Virus record (IMG/VR): IMGVR_UViG_3300027847_000003
Location: 1 to 32,399 of that record
Source of the DNA: a virus
Length of the DNA: 32,399 nucleotides
Direction: 5' to 3' (one strand)
A program made the translations under genes and the position numbers. A model generated the notes under the pieces. The model searched no databases, was not told where the DNA came from, and saw only the letters and a program-made list of their open reading frames with translations. Shown one piece after another: positions 6,674 to 14,331 of this stretch (position 1 is the stretch's first letter; the number at the start of each line of letters is the position of its first letter).

Positions 6674-9246
6674 GAGGCTTCGACGTTCCTCCGGGCGATA
6701 TGTTCCGTAGACGGCCCCACCCCCGTGAGGTCCGCGATACCGTCGTTCTCCTCCGCTTGCCTACGCAGCCCCTCGATCACCGGGAGCGACACGCCGTATT
6801 TCCTGAGAATCTCGATGGTGCTGGCGTCGAACACCACGTAGTTGCTGGTGCCCTCACCGGCTGCGCGGGAGCCTTGGTCCAGATACTTGATGCCGGGGAT
6901 GCCGGCCAACTGCCGAGTAGCGGCGATGTCGTCTACCTCTCTCCCGACTGACGTATACGCATCCCCGCGATCCATGTGCGACATCGCGTTATAGGCTCCA
7001 CCGCCTGTCTTGTCGTACTGCCTCCCGTACGAATCTGTCAGCGTGTGCTCGTCCTTTGACCACACACCACGAGCCTCTAAGCCTTTATCTATTTCGCCTT
7101 TCACTCTTGCGCTCTGCTGACTCAGGGGCGCGTCCCAGTCGAGGAAGTCGGCGGGATCGGCGTGGATGTTGACTTCGTAGGTGCGGCCACGCTCAGGTAG
7201 TTTTAGGCGATCCCATAAACTCCCAGCAGGCCCGGATAAGGCTACTTCCCCGCCCTCTTGGTGCAATTTCAACGCTGCTCTAATCTGTGCAGCCCCGTCA
7301 TCTCCGATAGTGCGACGAGCTAAGTCCTCAACTCCAAGAGTCGTCAACTCTGTCGGCTTGCCTCCATACATTGAGGTGCCGGACGGATCATATCGGTACG
7401 TGCCCATGAGTGGGTTATTCCCCGGAGACAACGCCTCCTTATACCCCGCCGCCACCCCCTCATTCTCCGCAAAATACAGCCCATGCCCGTAGGCTTGCGC
7501 CCCCTCACCCGTGCCGATGTTCTCCGACCGGAACCGGCCCATCGGTGCCCCCGGTTCCGGCGCAAAGTCATGCGGGGAGCCGTGATACGCCTTGATCGGG
7601 TTCGCCACTCTGTTCGTCAGCACCTCGGCGGCCGCTTTCGCGGGGGTAAATGACGGCCGCACGAAGGCGTAATTTTTGTCGCCCAGTTTCGTCGCTAAAC
7701 CTCTATCCACGAAGCTGTCCCACATAGATACCGCATCTGGGGTCATTTCGTGAACTGTCTCTCCAGTCATCAGCGTACGCGGCCCCGTTGAACGCAACGG
7801 GTTGCCAGTCGCCTCAAGACTTCTCGCGTTTATGTCTGAATACGCTCGCGATGCTATCCCCTGACGCTGCAACTCATCAGGGACGAGGGCATTGCGAACC
7901 ACAAACCCATCGGGAGACTCATGGACGGTGAACATTGGCCCTCGTCGGGCCTTCGCTAACTCAGGCGCGCCAAGCGTGTCGTAAGCTGAGAAATTACCCT
8001 CCGGAGTAGCGAACGATCGGACGTTATTGGCCGTTTTGTTCGTCAGCACCTCGGCGGCCGCTTTCGCGGGGGTTTGGAATGGCTGCTTGGTTGCCACCAA
8101 ATCTGCTGGCAATAAATACTCTATCGCGCCCTTGCCGCCCCCGACATTTACCCGCGCATACGTCTCTGCCAGTTCAGACGGCGCATCGACCGTGTACGTT
8201 GTGTGGCCTGCTACCCCGTGCCCGTAGTCGGCGGCATTAGATAGATCGTCGGAGAACAGCCGCCCTCGCTCGCTGCGGAATGAATCGTATTGTTCTGGCG
8301 TCAGGTGCTTTTTTAACCATTCACCCTGATCCCCTAAGTCGTTTGCTTCCACGCGATATAATCGCTTCGTCAGCACCTCGGCGGCCGCTTTCGCGGGGGT
8401 TTGCAAGGGGGCCATTAACTGAGAGGCCCGGAGGTACGCCGACGCGAGTGACGGATCAACATGAAACGTGGCGAGGTATTCACTTGGGCTTGATATGTCA
8501 CCAGCCCCGATAGCCTCACGGATGTCGGTCACGATCCCCCTCGCGTTTTGCGACCCTCCCCCAGACGCCCGGTATTGACTCGGCAACATGTCTACAATCT
8601 CACGTTCGTCTATAGGGGGAAGGTCTTTTATCGCCCTCCCACCACTGAGGGGCATCCCAGACTCGCGGACGACGACAGCCGGGACATTGCTTGCTTGTAA
8701 TTCGTGCGCCGCCCCCAGTCTGTGTTGCCCTTCAAGCACGTACGCGCCATCCGGCCCTCTGACGACAATCAAAGGGTCCATCCTTCTCGATTCCCTGATC
8801 GTCTGCGACAGTTCCGCCGTCCGCTTCGCCTCACTCACAGAATACGACAATGGACGATCCCCGAGATCGCTCAATGGCACCGACTGTAACCCCGGCTCTA
8901 CGACGTAGCCCCGGTCAAGGGACGACTCCAACGAACCCATATTTGACACGTCTTCGCCAGAAATGAAGGGACCCATGTCATCCCCTGCCTTTATGGCCTT
9001 GAATGATATGGTCGGCTTCTTCGTCAGCACCCGCGCGGCCGCTTTCGCGGGGGTTTGCAAGGGGGCCATCAGCCCGAGGACTTGACTCTGCGGGTCCTCG
9101 ACACCTGCCGCTTTCGCCAAGGATCGGAAGACATCCTGCCAACTGGTCGTATTACTCCCCCGGTGGGCTTGCCCCTGATCGGGTTGTGGCTCAGGGTTGA
9201 GCCACGCTTTGAGCCAGCCGGGTGTCGGATCAGGGTAAATCGGCAT
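6670..9246 (-). CDS. Polyvalent multidomain protein: ParB-like, ART-like, GNAT-like and ART-PolyVal-like modules (858 aa)
   Basis: Four modules are separated by four copies of a 14-15 residue linker with core TPAKAAAEVLT (residues 63-77, 281-295, 390-403, 533-546). Residues about 80-200 carry a ParB/sulfiredoxin-type motif (VLEGQHRLGAAHEL). Residues 296-389 resemble a small ADP-ribosyltransferase fold (LYRVEA, GRLFSDDLSNAADYG). Residues 404-532 show a GNAT-like acetyl-CoA loop (RQGIASRAY). Residues 550-858 start with AYHGSPHDF and GTGEGAQAYGHGLYFAE, the signature of the ADP-ribosyltransferase domain of phage polyvalent proteins. In that class the protein is thought to be packaged and injected to alter host targets. 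It lies among head genes, immediately after a 47-codon gene. The first and last modules are recognised well, the middle two tentatively. Confidence 0.8.
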   Translation of the reverse strand: MPIYPDPTPGWLKAWLNPEPQPDQGQAHRGSNTTSWQDVFRSLAKAAGVEDPQSQVLGLMAPLQTPAKAAARVLTKKPTISFKAIKAGDDMGPFISGEDVSNMGSLESSLDRGYVVEPGLQSVPLSDLGDRPLSYSVSEAKRTAELSQTIRESRRMDPLIVVRGPDGAYVLEGQHRLGAAHELQASNVPAVVVRESGMPLSGGRAIKDLPPIDEREIVDMLPSQYRASGGGSQNARGIVTDIREAIGAGDISSPSEYLATFHVDPSLASAYLRASQLMAPLQTPAKAAAEVLTKRLYRVEANDLGDQGEWLKKHLTPEQYDSFRSERGRLFSDDLSNAADYGHGVAGHTTYTVDAPSELAETYARVNVGGGKGAIEYLLPADLVATKQPFQTPAKAAAEVLTNKTANNVRSFATPEGNFSAYDTLGAPELAKARRGPMFTVHESPDGFVVRNALVPDELQRQGIASRAYSDINARSLEATGNPLRSTGPRTLMTGETVHEMTPDAVSMWDSFVDRGLATKLGDKNYAFVRPSFTPAKAAAEVLTNRVANPIKAYHGSPHDFAPEPGAPMGRFRSENIGTGEGAQAYGHGLYFAENEGVAAGYKEALSPGNNPLMGTYRYDPSGTSMYGGKPTELTTLGVEDLARRTIGDDGAAQIRAALKLHQEGGEVALSGPAGSLWDRLKLPERGRTYEVNIHADPADFLDWDAPLSQQSARVKGEIDKGLEARGVWSKDEHTLTDSYGRQYDKTGGGAYNAMSHMDRGDAYTSVGREVDDIAATRQLAGIPGIKYLDQGSRAAGEGTSNYVVFDASTIEILRKYGVSLPVIEGLRRQAEENDGIADLTGVGPSTEHIARRNVEAS
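7609..7650 (-). repeat. Linker repeat copy 4 in the polyvalent gene
   Basis: Encodes FTPAKAAAEVLTNR, joining the GNAT-like and ART-PolyVal-like modules. Its central bases are the same as in copies 2 and 3, so the repeat is conserved in DNA as well as in protein. The 5' edge differs: the Gln codon of the other copies is missing. Confidence 0.85.
8038..8079 (-). repeat. Linker repeat copy 3 in the polyvalent gene
   Basis: Encodes FQTPAKAAAEVLTN, joining the small ART-like and GNAT-like modules. The DNA matches copies 2 and 4 through the TPAKAAAEVLT core. Confidence 0.85.
8362..8406 (-). repeat. Linker repeat copy 2 in the polyvalent gene
   Basis: Encodes LQTPAKAAAEVLTKR, joining the ParB-like and small ART-like modules. 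With its upstream flank (LMAP) it is nearly identical in DNA to copy 1. Confidence 0.85.
9016..9060 (-). repeat. Linker repeat copy 1 in the polyvalent gene
   Basis: Encodes LQTPAKAAARVLTKK between the N-terminal tail and the ParB-like module. The upstream LMAP flank is shared with copy 2. The core differs from the other copies by an E-to-R change. Confidence 0.85.
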
Positions 9247-9390
9247 TTACTGCACCGTGTGACGCTGATAGAGCAGAATGTCCCGCACGGACGCCTCCAC
9301 CGCGCGGGGCGAGCGCCCCGACACCCGTGACTTGACCCCGTGCGTCAGCCGGTAGGAGACGAGAATGGTGAACATGGGCGAGTCTACCAC
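9247..9390 (-). CDS. Small hypothetical protein between scaffold-like and polyvalent genes (47 aa)
   Basis: The frame fills the gap between its neighbours exactly. A GTG at 9388-9390 overlaps the scaffold TAG (TAGTG) behind a GGGGCGG ribosome site, and the TAA directly abuts the next ATG (TAAATG). An internal ATG at 9375 is an alternative start giving 42 residues. The product is basic with a short hydrophobic start (MFTILVSYRLTHG) and no recognised family. The neat junctions are the main support. Confidence 0.6.
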   Translation of the reverse strand: MVDSPMFTILVSYRLTHGVKSRVSGRSPRAVEASVRDILLYQRHTVQ

Positions 9391-10475
9391 TAACCGCCCC
9401 GCTCCAGCCGCGCCAACGTCTTCGCCGCGATGTCCGACGTGCTCACCGTCCCCGTCCTCGGGGCGTCTGTCGGGCCACGGGAGACAGAGGTGCCTTTCGG
9501 GGCGGTGTTGAGTTCTGCGAGGATTCTCGCTCGCATCGCCTTGTCGTTTTCCGCGAATCTCGGGGCCGATATCTTCAGATACGCCCCCTCTAACGTCAAC
9601 CTCGGGCGCTGTCCGGCCGCCCTCGCGGCGGTGCTGTCGGCTTCGAGTGCCCCTAAGACTTCCTGCTGGAACGGCGTCAAGGAGCCGTCCTGCGCCATAC
9701 TGCCAAAGAGGGGCCACGTCTGCGCCTCCTGCATCTGGGTGGACATGGTCTGGTGGAGTTGCTGCTCGAACGCCTGCCGCTCCGTCCGCTGGCCCGCCGC
9801 CTTCTCCCGGTCGGTGAAGGGCTGGAGACGGGTATCGATCTCCTTCATCGACTGCCGACGGTCCCATTCTCTCACCGCTCGCATGCCCTCAAGGGAAAAG
9901 GTCTTCTGCCCGTTCCCGAGGTCGAGATCGGGGCCGGGTTCGGGGTCGTCGTCTCGGGCGGGTTCAGCCGGCGCCGCTGGTGGTTCAAGGAACACCTTAT
10001 ACCGGGTGTCGATGGAGGCCAGTTCCGTCAGAAACGCCCGAGGATCGCCCGTCACCCCTTGCTGAAGCTCTGCCAGTTGCCCCCGCGAGGTCTTCAGCTC
10101 CGTTTCGAGCGTGGTGCGCTGGAGGTCAAACGCCTCCCGTCCCTTGCGGAGGCCGTTCTCGATGATCCGCCGGACTTTCGGCTTCGGAATGCGCTGCTTC
10201 TCGTCCTTGTCGTATCCGGCATCCAGCATGAGCTGATCGGCCTCGGACACTGCCTTTTCCGGTTCAGGGGCGGGGTCGGCCTTCGCAGGGTCGGCCGGTT
10301 CAGCCACGGTGTCTACCGCTGCGGGGGCCTCGGCGGCCTGTTCGGGGTCTGCGTGTTCGGCCTGTTCGGCCTCGTCAAACGCCTCGATCACCGCTTCGGC
10401 GGCTTCTGACGTGGTGCTGATCGGGTCTACGTCGCTGATCGGATCACTCGGGGTGCTGCTAACTGGTTCGTCCAT
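9390..10475 (-). CDS. Scaffolding-like protein (361 aa)
   Basis: A very acidic, Ala/Glu/Pro-rich N-terminus (about 1-90) is followed by a coiled-coil region (about 105-145, including TTLETELKTSRGQLAELQQG) and a charged helical C-terminus. This composition and its place between large terminase and capsid genes are typical of scaffolding proteins, which direct capsid assembly and then leave or are degraded. There are no Cys or membrane segments. The ATG directly abuts the preceding TAA. The call rests on position and composition. Confidence 0.75.
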   Translation of the reverse strand: MDEPVSSTPSDPISDVDPISTTSEAAEAVIEAFDEAEQAEHADPEQAAEAPAAVDTVAEPADPAKADPAPEPEKAVSEADQLMLDAGYDKDEKQRIPKPKVRRIIENGLRKGREAFDLQRTTLETELKTSRGQLAELQQGVTGDPRAFLTELASIDTRYKVFLEPPAAPAEPARDDDPEPGPDLDLGNGQKTFSLEGMRAVREWDRRQSMKEIDTRLQPFTDREKAAGQRTERQAFEQQLHQTMSTQMQEAQTWPLFGSMAQDGSLTPFQQEVLGALEADSTAARAAGQRPRLTLEGAYLKISAPRFAENDKAMRARILAELNTAPKGTSVSRGPTDAPRTGTVSTSDIAAKTLARLERGG

Positions 10476-10676
10476 TTATGCTCTCCTTTGTTTCTGTAAT
10501 TTCACGCGCCGATGCGCTGTCGCCCTACAGAGGTCAGAACAGTATCTCGCCCCATATCGACGCCCAACGATCGATATCAGACATTCCACGCATTTCCTGT
10601 GATCTGCCGGATACGGTTCCCCGCACACTGGACAGAAACGCCATGCGCGACGGGTACCAATGGTGCAACACCGCAT
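10476..10676 (-). CDS. Small zinc-finger protein (66 aa)
   Basis: Cys pairs at FCPVC and KCVEC, with a further C-x3-C (YCSDLC), and a strongly basic tail (RRVKLQKQRRA) suggest a zinc-binding, nucleic-acid-binding protein. It sits between large terminase and scaffold genes with TAGATG and TAAATG junctions. Its role is unknown; packaging, DNA binding or transcription control are all possible. Confidence 0.75.
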   Translation of the reverse strand: MRCCTIGTRRAWRFCPVCGEPYPADHRKCVECLISIVGRRYGARYCSDLCRATAHRRVKLQKQRRA

Positions 10677-12128
10677 CTATGCTCTCCTTCGTCGTCGGCC
10701 GGAGCCTTCTTGCATCCAGCGCATCCATTCGGGTTCGTCTTTCGTGGCTTCATGGGCCGTGAAACTCAGCACGCCGCTGGAAATAGCCCAATACGCCAAG
10801 GCCACAATCCAATGATCAAAGCGATGATTGGCCATTTTCCGGGGGTTTTTCTCGTCCCAGCGCATCTTCGGGAGGTATTTTGCCAACTGGGGGCACCCAG
10901 GTTCATAAATTTGGAGTCTGGGCACGCCCGGTTCGACTTCTTCCCCTAAGAGGCCGTGAATGGCGTCCGCATAGAGCACCCGGTCGTTAATCGAGCACTC
11001 AATCGGGACGCCGTGCATTTCCAACGTATCCCTGACCGTCACCGTGTCCGATCCCGTCCTGACGTCAATCACCGGGTCGGCGTAGGTCATGACCACCGTC
11101 CCATCCGTGAGTTCACGGGTGGTCTCCTGCATCTTCGCCGCGAGATCCTTGGCAATGGTGCGGAACCACGTCTCTTCACGGACCACAATCGCCCGCTTCC
11201 CCAGCACCGCAATCCACAAACACGCCGCAGGATCAGGAAAATAGCCCATGTCAAAGGCCCGATAGACCTGCATCCACGGAATCTGCAACAAGGGCACCCC
11301 GCTCACCGTCGGCAGCTCCTGAATGTAGTGATACGGCACCTCGTCACGGGTCTTCTCCACCGTAAACAGCGTCCGCGCCTCCATCCGGACCCCGTCGAGC
11401 CACGCCTTCCGGTAATGCTCCGGTAACCCCGCAAACTGCTTCCGATACTCATCCGGGTCAATACTGGGGTTATCTTGGAGCCGCAACTCAAGGGCTAAGA
11501 AGTCCTCCGGGTGGTATTCCGGGTCGTGCTCCACGTCCTGATCGACGAAATACTGCCAAATTTCCTCAATCGACTCGCCAATCGGGTTCCCGCCGTAAAT
11601 CGACAGCACCCGAAACGCCGCCGGCGACCCGTCCGCCTGCTTGGGTACCCGCAAACTCGGCCCGATCAGACGCAAATACTCCCACTTGATCTGCGGGGCC
11701 TCATCCACAAACAACGCCGCCGCCTCCGCCCCCACAATCTTCTCCACATCCTCTTCCGTCTCGCACTGGCTGTAAAAGCCCAGCGACCCATTCCCGTAAT
11801 CAAGAATGTGATCCCCCTTGTGATACGTCCCCCCCAGCAGCCGCGCCTCCTTCCCCACATAGATCAGGTGGTTTTTCTGCAAGTCAGGGAAATTCCGACG
11901 CGCAATCACATACTTAAACCCCGGAAACGCCAGCGCACACCCATGAAAGAACATCCGCACGAGGAAACTCTTCCCCCCGCCACGGTTCCCCCACAGAAAC
12001 ACGTTCCGCGCCACGTCCCCCGCCCCCGCCACGCGCTCCCGCAACAGCGCCAAGACCTCCACCTGCTTCCCAGGGTGAGGGTCGAACAGCACCGCGTCAT
12101 CGACGATAAAGGCGTAGGGAGAAGGCAT
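10677..12128 (-). CDS. terL: Terminase large subunit (483 aa)
   Basis: This is the DNA-packaging motor and headful or site-specific nuclease. The ATPase domain shows a Walker A loop (GNRGGGKS, about residues 47-54) and a Walker B with catalytic Glu (ALFVDEAP, 138-145). The RNase H-fold nuclease acidic residues are visible as D293 (FDMGY), D351 (YADP) and D438 (FDHW). The length is normal for the family. It ends in a basic tail (RRRRRA). It starts the head gene series, after a 675-bp noncoding region. Confidence 0.93.
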   Translation of the reverse strand: MPSPYAFIVDDAVLFDPHPGKQVEVLALLRERVAGAGDVARNVFLWGNRGGGKSFLVRMFFHGCALAFPGFKYVIARRNFPDLQKNHLIYVGKEARLLGGTYHKGDHILDYGNGSLGFYSQCETEEDVEKIVGAEAAALFVDEAPQIKWEYLRLIGPSLRVPKQADGSPAAFRVLSIYGGNPIGESIEEIWQYFVDQDVEHDPEYHPEDFLALELRLQDNPSIDPDEYRKQFAGLPEHYRKAWLDGVRMEARTLFTVEKTRDEVPYHYIQELPTVSGVPLLQIPWMQVYRAFDMGYFPDPAACLWIAVLGKRAIVVREETWFRTIAKDLAAKMQETTRELTDGTVVMTYADPVIDVRTGSDTVTVRDTLEMHGVPIECSINDRVLYADAIHGLLGEEVEPGVPRLQIYEPGCPQLAKYLPKMRWDEKNPRKMANHRFDHWIVALAYWAISSGVLSFTAHEATKDEPEWMRWMQEGSGRRRRRA

Positions 12129-12344
12129 TTACAGGGCGTCCAGCCGATTATTGAGTCTCCACCGTGTACAGAATCGCATTTTTGCTAGCAGATACGCACA
12201 TTCGAGGTTTTCGCGCAGCCACGCTTTCGGCCCCCAGGACGCACACAGATGGGGTTTGGGGGGAGGGAAACAGGGGGACGGAGGGTAAAAACAATTTAAC
12301 CCAGGGGGCCTAAACCCAAACCCCAGGCCCCAGGAAACCCACAC
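12129..12344 (-). other. Possible short ORF abutting the terminase start
   Basis: A frame ends in TAA directly before the terminase ATG (TAAATG), the same junction used elsewhere in this genome. The last 30 or so codons look protein-like (NLECAYLLAKMRFC), but the upstream half reads through the C-rich G-quadruplex region and no convincing start codon or ribosome site is visible. It may be a 16-codon leader from ATG near 12176, or chance. Confidence 0.25.
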
Positions 12345-12350
12345 CCCCCC
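12315..12350 (-). promoter_or_regulatory. G-quadruplex motif upstream of terminase
   Basis: The minus strand carries five G-tracts of 3-7 bases separated by loops of 3, 6, 3 and 3 bases, a good match to the canonical intramolecular G-quadruplex pattern. It lies about 190 bases before the large terminase start and would be in the transcript or the nontemplate strand. Confidence 0.6.
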
Positions 12351-12450
12351 ACCCGCTTCACCTTCGCTTTCGCCTTTTGTTCGGGCCTATTCGTGTCGCT
12401 CGTTCGGCTGTAAGTTGTTGATACCATTGGACTTAGCCAAAACAACGTCG

Positions 12451-12466
12451 CATAATAGACATTATG
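12451..12466. promoter_or_regulatory. 16-bp palindrome (possible operator)
   Basis: CATAAT and ATTATG flank a four-base centre as a perfect inverted repeat. It resembles a dimeric repressor site and overlaps AT-rich -10-like sequences. On the plus strand TTGGAC lies 18 bases before CATAAT, a possible divergent promoter. Confidence 0.45.
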
Positions 12467-12542
12467 TTAACTTTCACCAGGGTTCCTAGGGCGCACACCC
12501 CAAACCCTGTAACCTACTGAACCCAAGGGGGTTAACCCGGGT

Positions 12543-12589
12543 GCGCCAATTTCTTGACGACTCGAGGGAGAAAGCGCCAATCTTTTGAC
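12543..12589. repeat. Pair of 16-bp direct repeats (iteron-like)
   Basis: Units at 12543-12558 and 12574-12589 match at 14 of 16 positions, both starting GCGCCAAT and ending TTGAC. The 31-base period is about three helical turns, placing both on one face of the DNA. They could be binding sites for the small terminase or a repressor. Confidence 0.5.
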
Positions 12590-12803
12590 ACACGAGGCGA
12601 GGGCGGCGAAGAAGGTCACCCCTCACGTTCTGCCTTGTTCAAAACGGTGCCTCTCCCTATCACAGTAGCCCTATAGAGCGCCCAGCAGTCTCTACAGCAT
12701 TCGGTGGGTCTGTCTGTCCCTGTGTAGCCTGGGTGTGCTGTGCAGGGCGTCTTCAAGCCCTCTCGCCTTCATGCCGTAAATGCATGGTGTCCATCTGTCT
12801 GTG

Positions 12804-13322
12804 TTATGGGTTGAGTGCTGGTGTGACCACTTCGACTGCCGTGGCCTCGATAGCTGGCTGCTCTGGGGCTTGCAGGAAGCCGATATTGACCGTCACCCCT
12901 GAGACGTGGCCTTGGTGGCTTGATCGGACCTTGGCTTGCACCACTTCACCGATGCCGCCTCGGTCGAGCAGGTCGGCGCCGGCCTTGACGGCAGCACTGA
13001 GGTTCTCGGACTGTGTCGCGGTCTTCAGCATGTTAGCCAAGATCGGATCGACCATCGCCGCAATCCGTCTAGCAGCGGCCTCTCGGACCTCTTTAAGCGT
13101 GGCGCCGTGTGTCGGACAGACCGTGGTGCCCTTCGTGTGATACTTCCGGCACGGCAGTCCTGTGCGGTGGCTGAAGCCTGAACAGTGCCAGTCCTTGCGC
13201 TGTGACTCAGCCAGGGCGATCTCCTCGGGGGTGGCTCTGCGGAGTCCTGGGTCGTCTCGGCTTTTGGCTGTCAGCATCACCTGCTGAAGCGCCAAGAGGG
13301 AGGCAGCGGTGTCATCTGGCAT
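12804..13322 (-). CDS. Putative small terminase subunit / zinc-binding DNA-binding protein (172 aa)
   Basis: Residues about 45-80 contain a metal-binding pattern (CSGFSHRTGLPCRKY, then TTVCPTHGATLKEVREAAA) of the C-x-C-x-C-x2-H type, seen in phage proteins often placed as small terminase subunits or packaging DNA-binding proteins. A helical region follows (MVDPILANMLKTATQ). The start chosen is ATG at 13322 (MPDDTAASLL), behind a GGG-rich ribosome site and overlapping the previous gene by 11 bases. It is the last gene before the noncoding region and large terminase, which supports the role. Confidence in a real gene is high, in TerS moderate. Confidence 0.7.
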   Translation of the reverse strand: MPDDTAASLLALQQVMLTAKSRDDPGLRRATPEEIALAESQRKDWHCSGFSHRTGLPCRKYHTKGTTVCPTHGATLKEVREAAARRIAAMVDPILANMLKTATQSENLSAAVKAGADLLDRGGIGEVVQAKVRSSHQGHVSGVTVNIGFLQAPEQPAIEATAVEVVTPALNP

Positions 13323-13719
13323 TGCCCACCCTTGCCCTAACTTCCCGGAAGAGGTTCTCGACACCATGTGACGCCATAGGGCGCGGGATCTTCTCTTCCC
13401 CTGGTCGGGCAAACGCTGGTAGCCCCGCCCGCTGGCGCCCCTTGTAAAACTCTATCGCCTTCGTTGTGACCGCCTCTGTCGGGGAGGCACCGCCCAATAA
13501 CGACCGCACTTCCCCCCCTGTGAGCGTCGGGACCAGTAGCGGTAGTTGAGCCTCTACACCGTCATCAAACGACACCCCGATCGTCAACTCGCTTGACACG
13601 CCTCCGTCTGGGCGTGCCAATGGGCCGAAATATCCCTCGCCCTTCGGTGTGCCATCTGCGCGCATTCCAAATTTGGGGCTATGTGACGAAACAGGGCGCA
13701 AAAATTCGTATTTAGGCAT
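13312..13719 (-). CDS. Conserved phage protein with LVPTLT domain (135 aa)
   Basis: It carries a pattern seen in many podovirus internal or polyvalent proteins: MRADGTPKGEGYFGPL followed by LPLLVPTLTGGEVRSLLGG and a helix ending in RQRAGLPAFA. The molecular role of that domain is unknown. A basic C-terminal tail (REVRARVGNAR) follows. It overlaps both neighbours by a few bases. Confidence 0.75.
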   Translation of the reverse strand: MPKYEFLRPVSSHSPKFGMRADGTPKGEGYFGPLARPDGGVSSELTIGVSFDDGVEAQLPLLVPTLTGGEVRSLLGGASPTEAVTTKAIEFYKGRQRAGLPAFARPGEEKIPRPMASHGVENLFREVRARVGNAR

Positions 13720-13975
13720 CGGGTGCCCCCGTCACTTTGATCGTCCCGGCGTCCTCGGTGGTGGACTCGTCCCCAACCGTCCGCTGGATGATCCGGTGGT
13801 AGCTCGTGTCTTCGAGGTAGACGATGATCTCTTCGGAGCACTCCGGGGACTGCCTGAGCTGCACCTTGACCCGGCGATCGTCCATCGCAATCACGTCTCG
13901 TCCATCTTCGGCGCTGAATTGCAGCTCGTGGCCGTTGCGGAACCGGAAGTCGAAGTCGTAGATCACGACGCTCAT
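13712..13975 (-). CDS. Hypothetical protein (87 aa)
   Basis: A small acidic protein starting MSVVIYDFDFRFRNGHELQF, with beta-strand-like segments and one Cys. ATG at 13975 overlaps the upstream TGA (ATGA). No family recognised. Confidence 0.7.
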   Translation of the reverse strand: MSVVIYDFDFRFRNGHELQFSAEDGRDVIAMDDRRVKVQLRQSPECSEEIIVYLEDTSYHRIIQRTVGDESTTEDAGTIKVTGAPDA

Positions 13976-14256
13976 ATCATCGTCCCCACGCGGGCTTCGT
14001 AGTCTGTGCGCTTCTGGAGTCGCACATTCGCGATGGCGTCACCGATCAAGGTGAGGCTCGTCTCAGCCAGTGCGCCGTTCAGTTGTGTGCGGAGTCGGTG
14101 CATTTCGTATCCGTCAAGGGATCGATGGGTCGGCCAGCCAGCCCAGACCGTCGGATGGGCAGTACACCACGCCATCAATTCTATCATACGCGGCGTATAT
14201 TTCGACTTGATCCTGCGCTCATGCCGGGTATGTGTCAAGCGTTTCCGGGGGTTCAT
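13972..14256 (-). CDS. Hypothetical basic protein (94 aa)
   Basis: The N-terminus is strongly basic (MNPRKRLTHTRHERRIKSK), followed by a helical Trp-containing region (MIELMAWCTAHPTVWAGW). Its start lies three bases after the stop of the Cys-rich extension described at 14260-14331. It may bind nucleic acid; no family recognised. Confidence 0.7.
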   Translation of the reverse strand: MNPRKRLTHTRHERRIKSKYTPRMIELMAWCTAHPTVWAGWPTHRSLDGYEMHRLRTQLNGALAETSLTLIGDAIANVRLQKRTDYEARVGTMI

Positions 14257-14259
14257 GGC

Positions 14260-14331
14260 CTACTTCTTCGCCAGACACGTCCGGCAGATCGCGCAGTAGA
14301 ACAGGATCGGGCAGTCGGCGCAGAGCGTGGG
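14260..14331 (-). other. In-frame Cys-rich tail behind an amber stop
   Basis: Directly after the TAG of the gene at 14332-14547, in the same frame, 23 sense codons follow before a second TAG. They encode CADC, YCAIC and RTC, five Cys spaced as C-x2-C-x5-C-x2-C-x2-C, then LAKK. There is no ATG, GTG or TTG in the frame. It is either the tail of a once longer gene, a readthrough product, or an ORF started at a rare codon. Confidence 0.5.

Larger units (their letters stand above)
12129..12803. other. Noncoding region between small and large terminase genes
   Basis: There is no convincing gene in this 675-bp stretch, the largest noncoding stretch in an otherwise packed genome. It holds a G-quadruplex motif, a 16-bp palindrome, two 16-bp direct repeats 31 bases apart and short inverted repeats (GGCGCAC at 12490 with GTGCGCC at 12541). 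Its position next to terminase genes makes a packaging site or late-operon control region plausible. No strong minus-strand promoter was found here by eye. Confidence 0.7.

Noticed and set aside
9247-9867. 206-codon minus-strand frame overlapping the scaffold-like gene
   Set aside because: Only its last 47 codons lie outside the scaffold-like gene and have proper junctions; the rest is an out-of-frame shadow of that gene.
12129-12803. CRISPR-like array from the direct repeats
   Set aside because: Only two imperfect 16-bp units with a 15-base gap are present, without further copies or cas genes.
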